This document shows, one piece after another, positions 51,778 to 52,646 of a stretch of 52,646 nt of DNA. The stretch is from CAZSVE01 sp964610175 (lineage in GTDB: Bacteria > Pseudomonadota > Gammaproteobacteria > HK1), in assembly GCA_964610175.1 (NCBI GenBank), contig CAZSVE010000011.1:1-52646 (forward strand), in the 5' to 3' direction. Below the pieces are notes generated by a model. The model saw only the letters and a program-made list of their open reading frames with translations, ran no database searches and was not told the origin of the DNA. The translations under genes were made by a program, and so were the position numbers. The first letter of the stretch is position 1. Every line of letters starts with the position of its first letter.

Positions 51778-52526
51778 ATGAAAACCCATGACATGGACTC
51801 GGCGTGGTCCAACCGTTACAAGGCGAAGGTCGATCGCGTTTCTCCGCACTCCGAGCGCAACACCTTCGAGCGCCTCGACCGTTGCTTTCTCGGTGTAAGC
51901 CTGCAGAACCGCAACTTCGCCCGGCCGAAGCTGGCTGGAATTGTCCAATGGATCGGGCGGCGCTTTCCATACTGCACGGTGCTCATCGGCGACACGATCC
52001 ATAGGATCACCCTCGAGGTCACGCAAGGGCTCGCGCCCGAGGTTGCGCTGATTGAGGCGCTCGCTCTCGGCCGCGAGTTCATCCACCGGGAACGGCGCGT
52101 GTTCGAGCGCTGGCGCGAACAGACCGAGTTCTCGTTCGTGACCTGTGGCGAGATCCAGCAACGCCCGGCATATCACGACTACCATCGCGATCTCGTTCAC
52201 CTGTTCAAGACCGACATCCCGTTCAGCGAGTCCGTCGAGTCGTTCAGCCACGCCTACTATCGCGGCCGCTCCACCTATCTTGGCCCGGAAGAAAGCATCC
52301 GTCGCTCCGTGGACTACTTCCTGGAAGAGTTCGCCGTGTTCGCCTGTTTGCAACAGCAGGGCCTGCCGGTGTTCGTCTATCCGGGCTCGTTCAGCACGCT
52401 GGCCGAGATTGCCGCGGGGCGCACCCGGGTGCGCCCCGCGAGCTCCAGGATCTCATCGTGGTGTCGCTGCGGCTCAAGGGGCGTGGCGCCGCTCGTTCCC
52501 GACAGACGGAGGAATCAGGGCCGTAA
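51778..52526 (+). CDS. tRNA-dependent cyclodipeptide synthase (CDPS), C-terminus frameshifted
   Basis: CDPSs join two aminoacyl-tRNAs into a cyclodipeptide (diketopiperazine). Seen: FLGVSLQNRNF with the acyl-carrying serine S41, VQWIGRRFPYCTVLIGDTIH, the helix EIQQRPAYHDYHRDLVHLF, SVDYFLEEFAVF with Y180 and E184 (catalytic pair), and GLPVFVYPGSF with Y201-P202. From memory these align without gaps to the AlbC core (S37, Y178, E182, Y202). After AEIAAG the frame shown continues with unrelated residues to 52611, but one extra G in the GGGG at 52416-52419 would restore AAGAHPGAPRELQDLIVVSL then RLKGRGAARSR and a stop at 52524-52526 (249 residues). This C-terminus has family character (LxDxxxVSLRLK). 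Either a sequence error or a real frameshift. ATG 51778 follows GGGAGG. Confidence 0.85.
52413..52440. repeat. 28-base perfect palindrome inside the CDPS gene
   Basis: CGCGGGGCGCACCC joined directly to its exact reverse complement GGGTGCGCCCCGCG. It coincides with the point where the CDPS frame breaks. Confidence 0.9.
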
Positions 52527-52603
52527 GGTTGGGGGTGAGGAACGAACCCCAACAAACCGCCTTGCGAACCCCCTGTGTTGGGGTTCGCAAGCTCACCCCA
52601 TCC
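52527..52603. repeat. Inverted pair of REP palindromes (REPIN-like)
   Basis: REP 1 (52527-52555): GGTTGGGGGTGAGGAACGAA then CCCCAACAA. REP 2 (52575-52603): GTGTTGGGGTTCGCAAGCTC then ACCCCATCC, inverted relative to REP 1 with 19 bases between. A single relative lies at 2006-2032. It starts directly at the restored CDPS stop. Confidence 0.8.
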
Positions 52604-52646
52604 TTCTATGAGGCCGTCCAAAGTCAACCCCCTCGTTAATCAAGTT

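Noticed and set aside
50803..52353. Antisense open frame of 516 codons opposite asnB and the CDPS gene
   Set aside because: It spans two recognisable plus-strand genes whose catalytic motifs are intact, so it is a coding shadow.

Overview
The window reads as a chromosomal segment of a gammaproteobacterium. The evidence is the gene content and style: proC-yggT, lptM, a fused siroheme synthase (cysG), rpoN, napDA, leuC, ispG, yqhA and nhaD, with about 35 intact genes and two tRNAs. Genes stand singly or in short operons, separated by unusually repeat-rich intergenic DNA. Several traits (Na+-pumping decarboxylase, NhaD, Na+/solute symporter, periplasmic nitrate reductase, phosphonate synthesis, relics of mobile DNA) fit a marine or host-associated sulfur-bacterium-like lineage. 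No sulfur-oxidation gene is present here, so that placement is only a guess.

Layout. 0-2.5 kb: PEP mutase (minus strand), a dead integrase and an orphan gspI. 2.9-9.4 kb: malate synthase G, proC-yggT, lptM, a TonB-family protein and an OsmC-family protein. 9.9-16.5 kb: accessory DNA with an AAA ATPase/PD-(D/E)XK protein, a sodium/solute symporter with a small membrane protein, a coiled-coil DUF3782-type protein, a broken REP-associated transposase (RAYT) among REP palindromes, and an orphan hicB. 16.5-24.5 kb: ispG, a DUF2934 protein, the glgM-glgE maltose-1-phosphate glucan pair, yqhA with a decayed duplicate, and a Kv-type channel. 24.7-31.7 kb: nhaD, an M48 lipoprotein protease, an HU-like protein, cysG, tRNA-Leu and a TolC-type lipoprotein. 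32.3-34.7 kb: phosphonopyruvate decarboxylase and 2-aminoethylphosphonate transaminase. Together with the PEP mutase 31 kb away these complete the route from PEP to 2-aminoethylphosphonate. 35.2-40 kb: tRNA-Val, rpoN and napDA. 40.8-49.1 kb, all minus strand: a Na+-translocating acyl-CoA decarboxylase operon, leuC, an L,D-transpeptidase and a TPR protein that shares its C-terminal domain. 49.9-52.6 kb: an asparagine-synthetase-like amidotransferase followed 72 bases later by a tRNA-dependent cyclodipeptide synthase, a candidate natural-product locus closed by a REP pair.

The most distinctive structural feature is at least three families of dispersed repeats. Family A is about 110 bp, begins CTAGCGAAGCTTCGCC and ends GCGGGAAATAAACAAATTAG; about 17 full or partial copies are listed. 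It often supplies the TAG stop codon of the gene before it or sits just before the start codon of the gene after it. Family B is about 90 bp, from GAACATGTTAGCGCTTCGCG to a CCGATACCT end; eight copies or fragments are listed. The third group is short REP palindromes of the type carried by RAYT transposases. All coordinates, alignments and family assignments were read by eye. The cyclodipeptide synthase and repeat calls deserve computational checking first.
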